Origin: an uncultured Bacteroidales bacterium
GTDB taxonomy: Bacteria; Bacteroidota; Bacteroidia; Bacteroidales; UBA932
Length of the DNA stretch: 64,000 nt
Direction of reading: 5' to 3'
Assembly (NCBI GenBank): GCA_900541925.1
Contig: UQMB01000001.1
Coordinates: 62,001 to 126,000, forward strand
Made by a program: the position numbers and the translations under genes. Below, piece after piece: positions 43,781-51,781 of this stretch. The stretch's first letter is position 1. Each line of letters opens with the position of its first letter. The notes beneath the pieces are model-generated. The model made no database searches. It saw only the letters and a program-made list of their open reading frames with translations, and was not told the origin of the DNA.

Positions 43781-45745
43781 ATGAAAAAGATATTTTCTAT
43801 ATTTGCCTTGATGACCTGTCTGACATTTTCGTTCACTTCATGTGAGAAGCTCTTCGACAACCTCGAGGGTGATCTCACAAAGATGACAGGAGAAGACATG
43901 GTCTCCACTGAAGCAGGAATCACCAGACTCCTCGCACAGGTGTATTCATATATCCCCATGAATGCATATAGCTATACCGACCAATATACAATGAATGCCA
44001 CTGATAGCCATGGTGGAGACTATGGCTTCAATTCCAACCCTTATTATGGAATGTACGGCATCAACGCATTCTGGGACTGGTCTGCCATACGTACCATTAA
44101 CGCTTTCATCGTCAACGTACAGGAAGCAATAAACAGGGGAGTTGTTGCCGCCGACTCCGGTAAGTCATACATCGCCGAGGCGCGTTTCGTCAGAGCATAT
44201 TGCTATTTCGCGATGGTAAGGTCTCTGGGCGGCGTTCCCATCATCACCGAACCTCTCGACCAGTATTACGACGGCGTCGGCAACGAGCGTCTGTTTGAAT
44301 TTGCACATCGCGCTACCGAGAAGGATACATGGGACTTCGTGCTCTCTGAACTTCAGGCGGCTGCAAATGACCTCGGAGAGAACCCTGTCAGCGAATTCCG
44401 CGCAAGCAAATATGCCGCTCTCGGTCTTAAGGCAAGAGCAGCACTGTATGCCGCATCCGTCAGCAAGTACTGGACAAGGCAAGGCGCAATTGACAGCAAG
44501 TACAAATCTGTTGCAGCCAAGAAGACCTACATGGAAGCCAGCTACGCTTCTGAGTATTACAACGAGTGCATAGCAGCCTGCGAAAGCATCATAAGCAGCG
44601 GCAAGTTCTCGCTCTACGGTAAGAAGCCCGCAAATGTCGAAGAGGCTGTCAAGAACCTCGGAGACATGTTCGTAACCAAACAGAATTGCGAATACATCTT
44701 CGGACAGAGCCTCAATGACGGCGTTACGTCTGCCGGTAGCAATTTCGATGTCTACAACAGCCCATGTCAGACTGTAACCGGTAACTCCAGCTGCGGAAAG
44801 TACTCTGTGACCGTGGACTTCGTCGACAAGTTCGATAACTATGATGAGAATCTTAATGCTGTCAGCGGAATAGTCAAGACCCGTACCGACGGCAAGGAGA
44901 ATGAGTATTTCAATGCGGTTCTCTCCCGTTTCCCTGCAGAGAAGGACGGTATTGACTACATCTCTTACGACAAAATCAGCGATCCTTTCACCCGCAAGGA
45001 TGCGCGCTTCCAGGCGTGGGTCCTCTATCCTGACACCAAGTTCCGCGGCCAGACCATCAAGCTCCAGGGCGGTATGATCAAGACCGATGGTTCGGTGTCA
45101 ATGTGGATTGACGATAATGAGACTGTCGGAGGAAAGACCTACTATTCATTCGGTGCTCCTTCTGGTGCCGTTTCAGGATTCTTCAACTATGAGAACAAGA
45201 TGGCCGGAAATACTATCACAACCGGCTTCGGCCTCCGCAAGTATTTGGATCCCCAGTCTTTCCAGCTCTACCACAAGACATTTTGGTATGATATCCGCTA
45301 TGCAGAAATCCTCCTCTCTTACTGCGAGGCTGTGGTCGAGAACAATGTCAGCGCCAAGGCTGCCACTGCCAAAGGTTATCTCAACGATATCCGGCACAGG
45401 GCCGCATTCAAAGACAATGCCGACCTGACACTGGACAACGTACTGCACCAGAGAGAGCTCGAGCTCGCATTCGAAGGCGACCAGATCTACACCCTTCATC
45501 GTCGTCGCGCGTTCTACAACAAGAGAAACGATCCCGAAGTACAAGGCGCAAAGCACGCGCTTACCCCTATGCTCGATCTCCGCTCAGGCTCACCTAAGTA
45601 TATTTTCGTGAGGTCAATCTTCTATGCCGAGGATCCTCTTACGGGAGGAAAGGCTTCTGACTACCATACAGATTATATCCAGTATTACAAGAGAATCAGC
45701 GACTTCGGCGTCAACAAGTTTGAGCCTAATCCTGCTGATGAATAA
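43781..45745 (+). CDS. SusD/RagB-family surface glycan-binding lipoprotein
   Basis: This 654-residue lipoprotein (FALMTCLTFSFTSC) is the lid of the SusC transporter. Features are TPR-like helices (EARFVRAYCYFAMVRSLGGVPIITEPLD, KYAALGLKARAALYAASVSKYW), the conserved NDIRHRAAF and the C-terminal LELAFEGDQIYTLHRRRAFY. ATGs at 43772 and 43781 are both possible, 1-10 bases after the susC stop. It binds the glycan at the cell surface; specificity is unknown. Confidence 0.95.
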   Translation: MKKIFSIFALMTCLTFSFTSCEKLFDNLEGDLTKMTGEDMVSTEAGITRLLAQVYSYIPMNAYSYTDQYTMNATDSHGGDYGFNSNPYYGMYGINAFWDWSAIRTINAFIVNVQEAINRGVVAADSGKSYIAEARFVRAYCYFAMVRSLGGVPIITEPLDQYYDGVGNERLFEFAHRATEKDTWDFVLSELQAAANDLGENPVSEFRASKYAALGLKARAALYAASVSKYWTRQGAIDSKYKSVAAKKTYMEASYASEYYNECIAACESIISSGKFSLYGKKPANVEEAVKNLGDMFVTKQNCEYIFGQSLNDGVTSAGSNFDVYNSPCQTVTGNSSCGKYSVTVDFVDKFDNYDENLNAVSGIVKTRTDGKENEYFNAVLSRFPAEKDGIDYISYDKISDPFTRKDARFQAWVLYPDTKFRGQTIKLQGGMIKTDGSVSMWIDDNETVGGKTYYSFGAPSGAVSGFFNYENKMAGNTITTGFGLRKYLDPQSFQLYHKTFWYDIRYAEILLSYCEAVVENNVSAKAATAKGYLNDIRHRAAFKDNADLTLDNVLHQRELELAFEGDQIYTLHRRRAFYNKRNDPEVQGAKHALTPMLDLRSGSPKYIFVRSIFYAEDPLTGGKASDYHTDYIQYYKRISDFGVNKFEPNPADE

Positions 45746-45758
45746 AAACAGTATTATC

Positions 45759-46529
45759 ATGAAAAAGTTATTATACATACTTCCCGTTATCTTACTTGCA
45801 GTGTCTTGTGATTTGCTTAAGTTGGATAACTATGACGGCCCCGATGCTGCCGTGACCGGTCGTATCATTGACTCCAAGACAGGGGAGAATGTCCCGACGG
45901 AGTGCAAATACGGCAACTTCTTCGGCGGCGCCTATTTTGGCGCCCCGACAGAAGGTTATTTCTCAGTGTACCAGAAGGGCTGGGACTACGAGAAGGCTCA
46001 GTACTGGCACATCAAGTATGATGGTTCTTATGCCAATCTTAAGATTTTCTCCGGCAAATACCGTATTGAGGCCAACGCCGACAATTTCTATCCTGTGACT
46101 AAGGATGATGTTGAGTTCAAACCTGGAAACAATGTGCTTGACTGGGAGGTAACTCCATATGCAAGAATCATCGACCCTAAGATCGAGTATGTTTCAGGTA
46201 AGTTCGTTGCCACCTTCAAGTGTGAATTCGGTGACCCGACAAAGGCCAACACCATCGTGAACGGCAAGTTGCTCTGCTATCCCGACACTTTCGTCGGAAT
46301 CTACTGCAACTACTGTGGATCTGATCCGGGAGCCACCTCCACCTCTATCGTGGCAGACGGCACAACCGTCAACACACTCACCATTGACCCGACTCTCCCT
46401 GCAAACCAGGCTGAGTTCAAATACGCTAACAAGGATCATTATTTCAGAATTGCAGTATGCGCTGCGGGCGCCGAGTACAACACAGGGCGTCACTACAATT
46501 ACTGTCCTACAGTTAAGATTAAACTTTAA
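45759..46529 (+). CDS. DUF3823-family surface lipoprotein, putative glycan-binding protein
   Basis: This 256-residue lipoprotein (YILPVILLAVSC) follows SusD directly, the usual place of the surface glycan-binding protein. The N-terminal half has a carboxypeptidase-regulatory/DUF3823 pattern (DAAVTGRIIDSKTGENVPTE, IFSGKYRIEANADNFYPVTK). The second half is an Ig-like beta-sandwich ending in YNYCPTVKIKL. A role in glycan capture is inferred from position and family. Confidence 0.85.
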   Translation: MKKLLYILPVILLAVSCDLLKLDNYDGPDAAVTGRIIDSKTGENVPTECKYGNFFGGAYFGAPTEGYFSVYQKGWDYEKAQYWHIKYDGSYANLKIFSGKYRIEANADNFYPVTKDDVEFKPGNNVLDWEVTPYARIIDPKIEYVSGKFVATFKCEFGDPTKANTIVNGKLLCYPDTFVGIYCNYCGSDPGATSTSIVADGTTVNTLTIDPTLPANQAEFKYANKDHYFRIAVCAAGAEYNTGRHYNYCPTVKIKL

Positions 46530-46540
46530 CCATTTTTATT

Positions 46541-47893
46541 ATGAATAAAATCAAATTGATAATTGCTGTGGCTATTGTGCTGGTCAGTCTTCCGGCATTT
46601 GCCCAGAAGGGTCCGAGAGGACAACTTATGGCGGGAGCCGCCAAGGTAGACGTCACTCCGTCCAAAGATGAACTTGCAAAGAACTCGTACGGTATTTTGG
46701 ACCATACGCATGTCCGCGCAATCATCTTCTCCAACGGCAGCAACAAGGCTGGCTTCGTCAATGTCGACGGTAATGTGAACCAGAAGGTTGTCGACATAGT
46801 CAACGAGAGGGCCCTCAAGGAACTCGGCATTCCTGTCGGCAACATTATCTACAACGGCACGCACTGCCATTCTACCGGTACAGTACGTGGAGATGCTCTC
46901 ATCGAGAAGACCTACAAGGCCATCAAGGACGCGTATGATTCTATGGTTCCCGCCAAGGTTGGCTATGGTTCCGGCGTGAGCTACCTTAATGTGAAGCGCG
47001 ACCTGTTCGATCCAGAACGCGGTACATGGTGGGAAGGTCCCGATTATGACGGCAAGTCTGATAAGACCGTGGCCGTGGTCTACTTCGAGACTATGGAAGG
47101 CAAGCCTCTTGCCGTCTACTACAATTACGCGATGCATGCCGTCATTACAGGACAGCTCGATATGATCACCGGAGACTTCCCCGGCAAGTCAGAGGAGTAT
47201 ATCGAAAGCGCTCACGGCAAGGACTTCGTGGCCATGTTTGCCTCAGGAGCAGCAGGAGATCAGAACCCTCTGTATTTCCAACAGACTTTCGACCTTCGCG
47301 ACATCCGCATCAAGGATTATGCATCCAGAGGTGAGGATATCTCCAACAAGATGCCTCCGGGAGGCGTTGGTCTCGACCGCAAAAACCCAGAGGTTGCCCG
47401 CCTGATGAACGAGCAGAAGAAGATGGCAGAGAGCTACGGACAGCTTCTCGGCGAGGAGGTAAAGTATGTGATGATGATGATGAGAAGGTTCGAAAACAAT
47501 GTGACGATCAACTGCGGAAGGAAGACGGTGAGCTGTCCTGGCAGACGCCAGATCAATGGCGGCGGCCGTGCTGGTTATGCAGGCGAATATGAGGATGCAG
47601 AGCCTATCGACATCGCCCTTGGACTCGTCATGCTGGACGACATCCCTGTGACATCTGTCGCTGGAGAGGTCTACAACCAGATCGCAGTTCGTCTGAAGAA
47701 GGAATCCCCTTATTCTCGCACTATCATGACCACCGTTGCCGATGGACATAGCGGTTGGGGCGGATACATCCCTGACGACGAATCCTATGGCGCACAGGTT
47801 TTCGAGGTGCTTGGATCCCGTTTCAAGCAGGGCTATGCAGAGTCCGCTATCGTGAACGGCCTTCTTGACCTTATCCACGACGCAACTCACTGA
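46541..47893 (+). CDS. Neutral-ceramidase-fold hydrolase lacking the ceramidase serine (copy 1)
   Basis: This 450-residue exported protein (signal MNKIKLIIAVAIVLVSLPAFAQ) matches the N-terminal metal-binding domain of neutral/alkaline ceramidases. Zinc-ligand positions are kept: H108 and H110 (NGTHCHS), H199 (NYAMHAV), a glutamate in SVAGEVYNQ and a tyrosine in GGYIPDDESYG. The ceramidase nucleophile segment (GNxSPN) is replaced by GAAGDQNP (239-243), so amide cleavage of ceramide is unlikely. The family is frequent in PULs with no proven substrate. It is 11 bases downstream of the DUF3823 gene, and a strong terminator follows. A close paralogue lies next to it. Confidence 0.82.
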   Translation: MNKIKLIIAVAIVLVSLPAFAQKGPRGQLMAGAAKVDVTPSKDELAKNSYGILDHTHVRAIIFSNGSNKAGFVNVDGNVNQKVVDIVNERALKELGIPVGNIIYNGTHCHSTGTVRGDALIEKTYKAIKDAYDSMVPAKVGYGSGVSYLNVKRDLFDPERGTWWEGPDYDGKSDKTVAVVYFETMEGKPLAVYYNYAMHAVITGQLDMITGDFPGKSEEYIESAHGKDFVAMFASGAAGDQNPLYFQQTFDLRDIRIKDYASRGEDISNKMPPGGVGLDRKNPEVARLMNEQKKMAESYGQLLGEEVKYVMMMMRRFENNVTINCGRKTVSCPGRRQINGGGRAGYAGEYEDAEPIDIALGLVMLDDIPVTSVAGEVYNQIAVRLKKESPYSRTIMTTVADGHSGWGGYIPDDESYGAQVFEVLGSRFKQGYAESAIVNGLLDLIHDATH

Positions 47894-47910
47894 TAGTTGT
47901 TTGAATTTGT

Positions 47911-47944
47911 CGGAAGGGCACTAGTTGTGCCCTTCCGGTTTTTT
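47911..47944 (+). terminator. Intrinsic terminator between the two ceramidase-like genes
   Basis: Perfect 11-base stem CGGAAGGGCAC (47911-47921) / GTGCCCTTCCG (47927-47937), 5-base loop, then GTTTTTT. The next gene starts only 6 bases later, so it must be expressed by read-through or its own start. Confidence 0.85.
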
Positions 47945-47949
47945 GTATT

Positions 47950-49836
47950 ATGAAGAGGATTATCATTGTTGTCTGCGCTATGTTCCTGCTGATGTCCGGA
48001 TTATGTTCCGCCCAGCGGTCACAGCTGCAGGCCGGAGCGGCCAGAGTCGACATTACTCCCGCACCTGAGAGTCTGCCGGAGACATCCTTCGGCATTTTGG
48101 ATCATTGCTTCACCAGGGCAATCGTCTTTACCAACGGTTTTAACAAGGCCGCATTCGTGTCGTTCGACGGCGCGATGATTAACGCACGCCTTGTGGAGGC
48201 TGTCAACAAGCGTGCTGCTGCGGAACTCGGCATCCCCGAAGGAAACATCATGTATAACTGGACACATACTCATTCCGGTGCGAGCGTGTCTCAGGATGAG
48301 CTTGTGGAACGCACGTTCCGGGCTGTCAGCATGGCCAACAGCAACATGGTTCCGGCACAAGTCGGATATGGCGCCGGCGTGAGCTATCTCAATGTCAAGC
48401 GCGATCTGTTCGACCCCGAGCGCGGCACATGGTGGGAAGGTCCCGACTGCGACGGCAAGTCCGACAAGACGGTCGCAGTCATATATTTCCGGACGATGGA
48501 AGGTGCCCCCATCGCATGTTATTTCAACTATGCGATGCATGCTGTGCTTTCCGGAAACTTGGATATGGTCAGCGGGGATTTCCCCGGTGCCGCATCACGC
48601 TATATCGAGAACGGTTTCGATGACGGCTTTGTGGCAATCTTCGCTGCAGGTGCCGCCGGCGACCAGAACCCCAGGTATTTCCAGCAGACCTTCGATCTTC
48701 GTGATATACGCATCAAGGATTATGCATCCAGAGGAGAGGACATTTCCAATAAGATGCCTCCGGGAGGGCAAGGACTTGACCGCAGCAATCCCGAGGTCGC
48801 CCGCCTGATGAATGAGCAGAAACAGATGGTGGAAAGCTACGGACAGATTCTTGGAGAGGAAGTCCGCCATACCATGAATGGCATCCGTCGTTTCGAAAAC
48901 AAGCCGTCCATCATATGCTCGCACAAACAAGTTTCCGTGCCTGGCAGACATCAGATCAATGGCGGTGGCAGAGCCGGATACGAGGGGAAATATGAAGATG
49001 CAGAACCAGCCAAGATAGATCTGCACCTGACGATGATTGACGATATCCCGGTCATCGGCACCAGCGGGGAGCCCTACAACCCCATCGCTGTGCGGCTCAA
49101 ACGTGAATCACCTTATGCCAGGACTATGCTCACCATGTTGTGCCAGGGCGTGTTCACCGGCTATATCCCAGATGACGAGTCATACGGAGCCCAAACCTTC
49201 GAGGTGCTTGGGTCCCGCTTCAAGCAGGGCTATGCCGAGAGCGCAATCGTGAACGGATCGCTGGACCTCATCCATGAAGCGACCCACAATCCTTCGGCTC
49301 AGCGACCTCTTGCTCCTTCGGATCCTTATTTCGAGATGAAGGTACAACCTTGTATGAGTCAAGGAAAGAAACTTTACGGAGAGATGTATACGCCCCGCTA
49401 CGGATTGAACAAAAAGCCCGTCGTCATCATGGCTCACGGTTTCAACGGCACGCATTACGGCTATTATGATATCATCTCTGAATTGGCTCGCGATGGTTTC
49501 ATCTGCTATGCTTTCGATTTCAGCGGTGGTTCTGTCCGCAGTATGAGCGAGGGAGATACCCGCGATATGACGATTTTCACCGAAAGGCAGAATCTGCTCG
49601 ATGTGGTGGACATGTTCAAAGAGATGAAAGGTGTGGATACAGATAACATCTTCCTGATTGGCGAGAGCCAAGGGGGACTTGTCGCTCGGCGCTGCCTGCA
49701 CTTGGTGGCAGTTCATCCAGTCCCTGGATGCTTTCCGTTGGTTCATGCCAATGAGCGGAGATTGCTGGGCTGTCCGTTCTTTCGTGGCAGCCGATGGCCA
49801 GGATTACTCGGAGGCGACGGCGGAGTATCTTGTTAA
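47950..49836 (+). CDS. Ceramidase-fold protein (copy 2) with C-terminal alpha/beta hydrolase, broken at the end
   Basis: This is a 628-codon frame. Residues 1-450 parallel copy 1 closely (DHCFTRAIVF, WTHTHSG, NYAMHAVLSG, GAAGDQNPRYFQQTFDLRDI, GTSGEPYNPIAVRLKRES). Residues from about 455 form a second module, an alpha/beta hydrolase (KKPVVIMAHGFNGTHYGYYD, CYAFDFSGGS, GESQGGLVA) that is cut off after the nucleophile elbow. From about 49690 this frame continues as a random sequence rich in H/P/G (LHLVAVHPVPGCFPLVHANE), while the shifted frame encodes a different esterase tail. The gene is probably inactive in its second domain; the first domain may still be made. Confidence 0.75.
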   Translation: MKRIIIVVCAMFLLMSGLCSAQRSQLQAGAARVDITPAPESLPETSFGILDHCFTRAIVFTNGFNKAAFVSFDGAMINARLVEAVNKRAAAELGIPEGNIMYNWTHTHSGASVSQDELVERTFRAVSMANSNMVPAQVGYGAGVSYLNVKRDLFDPERGTWWEGPDCDGKSDKTVAVIYFRTMEGAPIACYFNYAMHAVLSGNLDMVSGDFPGAASRYIENGFDDGFVAIFAAGAAGDQNPRYFQQTFDLRDIRIKDYASRGEDISNKMPPGGQGLDRSNPEVARLMNEQKQMVESYGQILGEEVRHTMNGIRRFENKPSIICSHKQVSVPGRHQINGGGRAGYEGKYEDAEPAKIDLHLTMIDDIPVIGTSGEPYNPIAVRLKRESPYARTMLTMLCQGVFTGYIPDDESYGAQTFEVLGSRFKQGYAESAIVNGSLDLIHEATHNPSAQRPLAPSDPYFEMKVQPCMSQGKKLYGEMYTPRYGLNKKPVVIMAHGFNGTHYGYYDIISELARDGFICYAFDFSGGSVRSMSEGDTRDMTIFTERQNLLDVVDMFKEMKGVDTDNIFLIGESQGGLVARRCLHLVAVHPVPGCFPLVHANERRLLGCPFFRGSRWPGLLGGDGGVSC

Positions 49837-50083
49837 GAGTCTGTCCAAGTACCCTGCAAAGTATTCTGGAGACTTTTTCATTTACTCAATGACGGGCGAC
49901 CGCGACATCGCATATTCTCCCGTGCTCAAGCAGATGGCCGCCCTTCAGAATCATCCGGAGTTCCGCTTCAACGATGATTTCTCCAAGGGCAATATCTATT
50001 TCAGTGTGATGCATTCGGGATTCCACTCTTTCGAGTACATCAATCAATATATCTATTATGCCCTTCCTTATTTCTTTAAATAA
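49690..50083 (+). pseudogene. 3' remnant of a putative esterase, out-of-frame after a deletion fusion
   Basis: In the +1 frame relative to the upstream gene the region encodes LGAACTWWQFIQSLDAFRWF followed by MPMSGDCWAV. This matches the nucleophile region (S-x-G, then TW, then PMSGD) of the esterase-D-like PUL hydrolases (COG2382-type). DFFIYSMTGDRDIAYSP, FRFNDDFSKGNIYF, HSGFHSFEYI and NQYIYYALPYFF follow, the conserved end of that family with its catalytic histidine. The 5' half is missing. An internal deletion has joined it out of frame to the preceding hydrolase. Confidence 0.65.
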
Positions 50084-50098
50084 TTACCAATACACTTT

Positions 50099-51565
50099 AT
50101 GAATAGGATAAAGGTTCTGTTTTCTATGGCGGTTGCGCTTGTCATTTCAGGTAATCTGAGCGCACAGAATATCATCCTTCCCGACCTGCTGCGGGGAGAC
50201 ATCGTGCTTCAGCAACAGACGGATGCACGTATATGGGGTAAGGCAAAACCCGGTTCCGCGATTACAGTGAGCACATCGTGGAACGGCAGGAAATACAAGG
50301 TAACCGCCCCTTCCGACAGCCTTTGGAGTGTCAAGGTGGCAACTCCTCAGGCAAGTTATACACAGTATGAGGTTGTGATAGCCTCCGGCAAGGAGAAAAT
50401 CGTCCTTGATAATGTGCTTATCGGCGATGTGTGGTTCTGCGGTGGCCAGAGCAATATGGAAATGCCTCTCAAGGGTATGTTCAACTGCTCTGTCGACAAT
50501 GCTGCTGAAGAGATTCTTCATTCTGCACAGAACAAGGGTCTGCGCTATGTTACCATCAAGAAAAATCAGTCTTTGAAGCCTATTCCCGGCTACTTCACGG
50601 AAGGCAGGTGGAACAAGAGCGGCCCTGCTAGCGCTGCAGATTTCAGTGCCACTGGCTATTTCTTCGGACAGGCTCTCCGCCAGGCTCTTGATATTCCCAT
50701 CGGTCTGATCAGCTGCAATTGGAGCGGATCATTCGTAGAGGACTGGATGAGCAAGGAACTCATTGAGAAATACCCCGATCAGGAAGTATTCGGTGTGGAT
50801 TTTTCCAAGGCATTTACAAAGATGTACTATGGAATGCTAGAACCTGCCAGCCGCTACACCATCAAGGGCATGATCTGGTATCAGGGCGAATCCAATGTGG
50901 GAAGCCCGGATTATGCCGAAAGACTCGCAGCTGCGGTAGAGCTCTGGAAAAGCAAGTTCGAACTTGAGCGCATGCCTTTCTACATCGTGGAAATCGCACC
51001 CTACAATTACAATAAGGGTTATGAGATGATGTCTGCCGATCTGCGCGGCCAGCAGCTCAAGGCTTCGCGCCTTATCCCCGATTCTGGACTTGTATGCACC
51101 AACGATCTGGTTTATGATTATGAAGCCGACCAGATCCATCCCGCTCAGAAAAAAGCAGTGGGAGAAAGATTAGCCTTACTCGCCATCAACAAAACCTATG
51201 GTGTGGGCAATCCTTGTGAAGGACCTGTCTTCAAGGAAATGACCATTTCGGGAGACGCTGCCTACATCCAGTTCGACAATGCCGTCAATGGTTTCGTCAA
51301 CCAGGGAGGACTCCGCGGATTCGAGATAGCAGGAGAGGACCACGTGTTCTATCCTGCCACGGCTGTGGTCGGATTTGCGCCCCGCAAACCAGGTGTGCCC
51401 CGTATGATGGGCATGGGTGGATTTGCAATCAAGGTGACATCCGACAAGGTGAGCGCCCCTGTAGCGGTACGCTATGGCTACGGCCCCTTTGTGCCAGGCA
51501 ATCTCAGGAATACCGAAGGGCTTGGAGCCTATCCTTTCAGAACGGATGATTGGCCGTTGAGATAG
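50099..51565 (+). CDS. Sialate O-acetylesterase-like (SASA) secreted hydrolase
   Basis: This 488-residue exported protein (VALVISGNLSAQ) carries the SASA acetyl-esterase motifs: GQSNMEM (nucleophile serine), WYQGESN and DQIHPAQK (catalytic Asp and His). A beta-sandwich N-terminal module (residues 25-100) and a C-terminal Ig-like module flank the catalytic domain. Enzymes of this type remove O-acetyl groups from sialic acid or from other acetylated glycans, and in PULs without sialidases the latter is usual. It is the last intact gene of the PUL, followed by a terminator. Confidence 0.9.
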   Translation: MNRIKVLFSMAVALVISGNLSAQNIILPDLLRGDIVLQQQTDARIWGKAKPGSAITVSTSWNGRKYKVTAPSDSLWSVKVATPQASYTQYEVVIASGKEKIVLDNVLIGDVWFCGGQSNMEMPLKGMFNCSVDNAAEEILHSAQNKGLRYVTIKKNQSLKPIPGYFTEGRWNKSGPASAADFSATGYFFGQALRQALDIPIGLISCNWSGSFVEDWMSKELIEKYPDQEVFGVDFSKAFTKMYYGMLEPASRYTIKGMIWYQGESNVGSPDYAERLAAAVELWKSKFELERMPFYIVEIAPYNYNKGYEMMSADLRGQQLKASRLIPDSGLVCTNDLVYDYEADQIHPAQKKAVGERLALLAINKTYGVGNPCEGPVFKEMTISGDAAYIQFDNAVNGFVNQGGLRGFEIAGEDHVFYPATAVVGFAPRKPGVPRMMGMGGFAIKVTSDKVSAPVAVRYGYGPFVPGNLRNTEGLGAYPFRTDDWPLR

Positions 51566-51585
51566 TTTTTCGTCTTTGTGTAATT

Positions 51586-51629
51586 GAGGGCAATCCGACG
51601 GCGTGTAAGCCGCGGTATGCCCTCTTTTT
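51586..51629 (+). terminator. Intrinsic terminator ending the PUL
   Basis: GAGGGCA (51586-51592) pairs with TGCCCTC (51618-51624) and is followed by TTTTTC; the enclosed segment has its own small hairpin (CGGC/GCCG). Confidence 0.8.
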
Positions 51630-51747
51630 CGTCATAATATCCCCACAAATCACAGTTCCCGTCTACTGAGGATGTCCCCGTCCGGCAGCCGGCTTTTGCC
51701 GTTGGAAACTCCTCGGCAGGTCCGGTGCGTTTCGCGGTTCGGAAAAA

Positions 51748-51755
51748 AGCATTAC
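51748..51755 (+). promoter_or_regulatory. Putative -7 element of the lipoprotein operon
   Basis: A TACATTTG (TAnnTTTG) lies around 51753-51760, about 20 bases before the TTG start of the first lipoprotein gene. The -33 region is weak (GTTCGG). Placed to within a few bases. Confidence 0.4.
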
Positions 51756-51781
51756 ATTTGTTAATTGTTAGTTACTGGGAT

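Noticed and set aside
46541..49300. Annotation of the two genes as true ceramidases
   Set aside because: The serine nucleophile segment is replaced by GDQNP, and the context is sugar catabolism.
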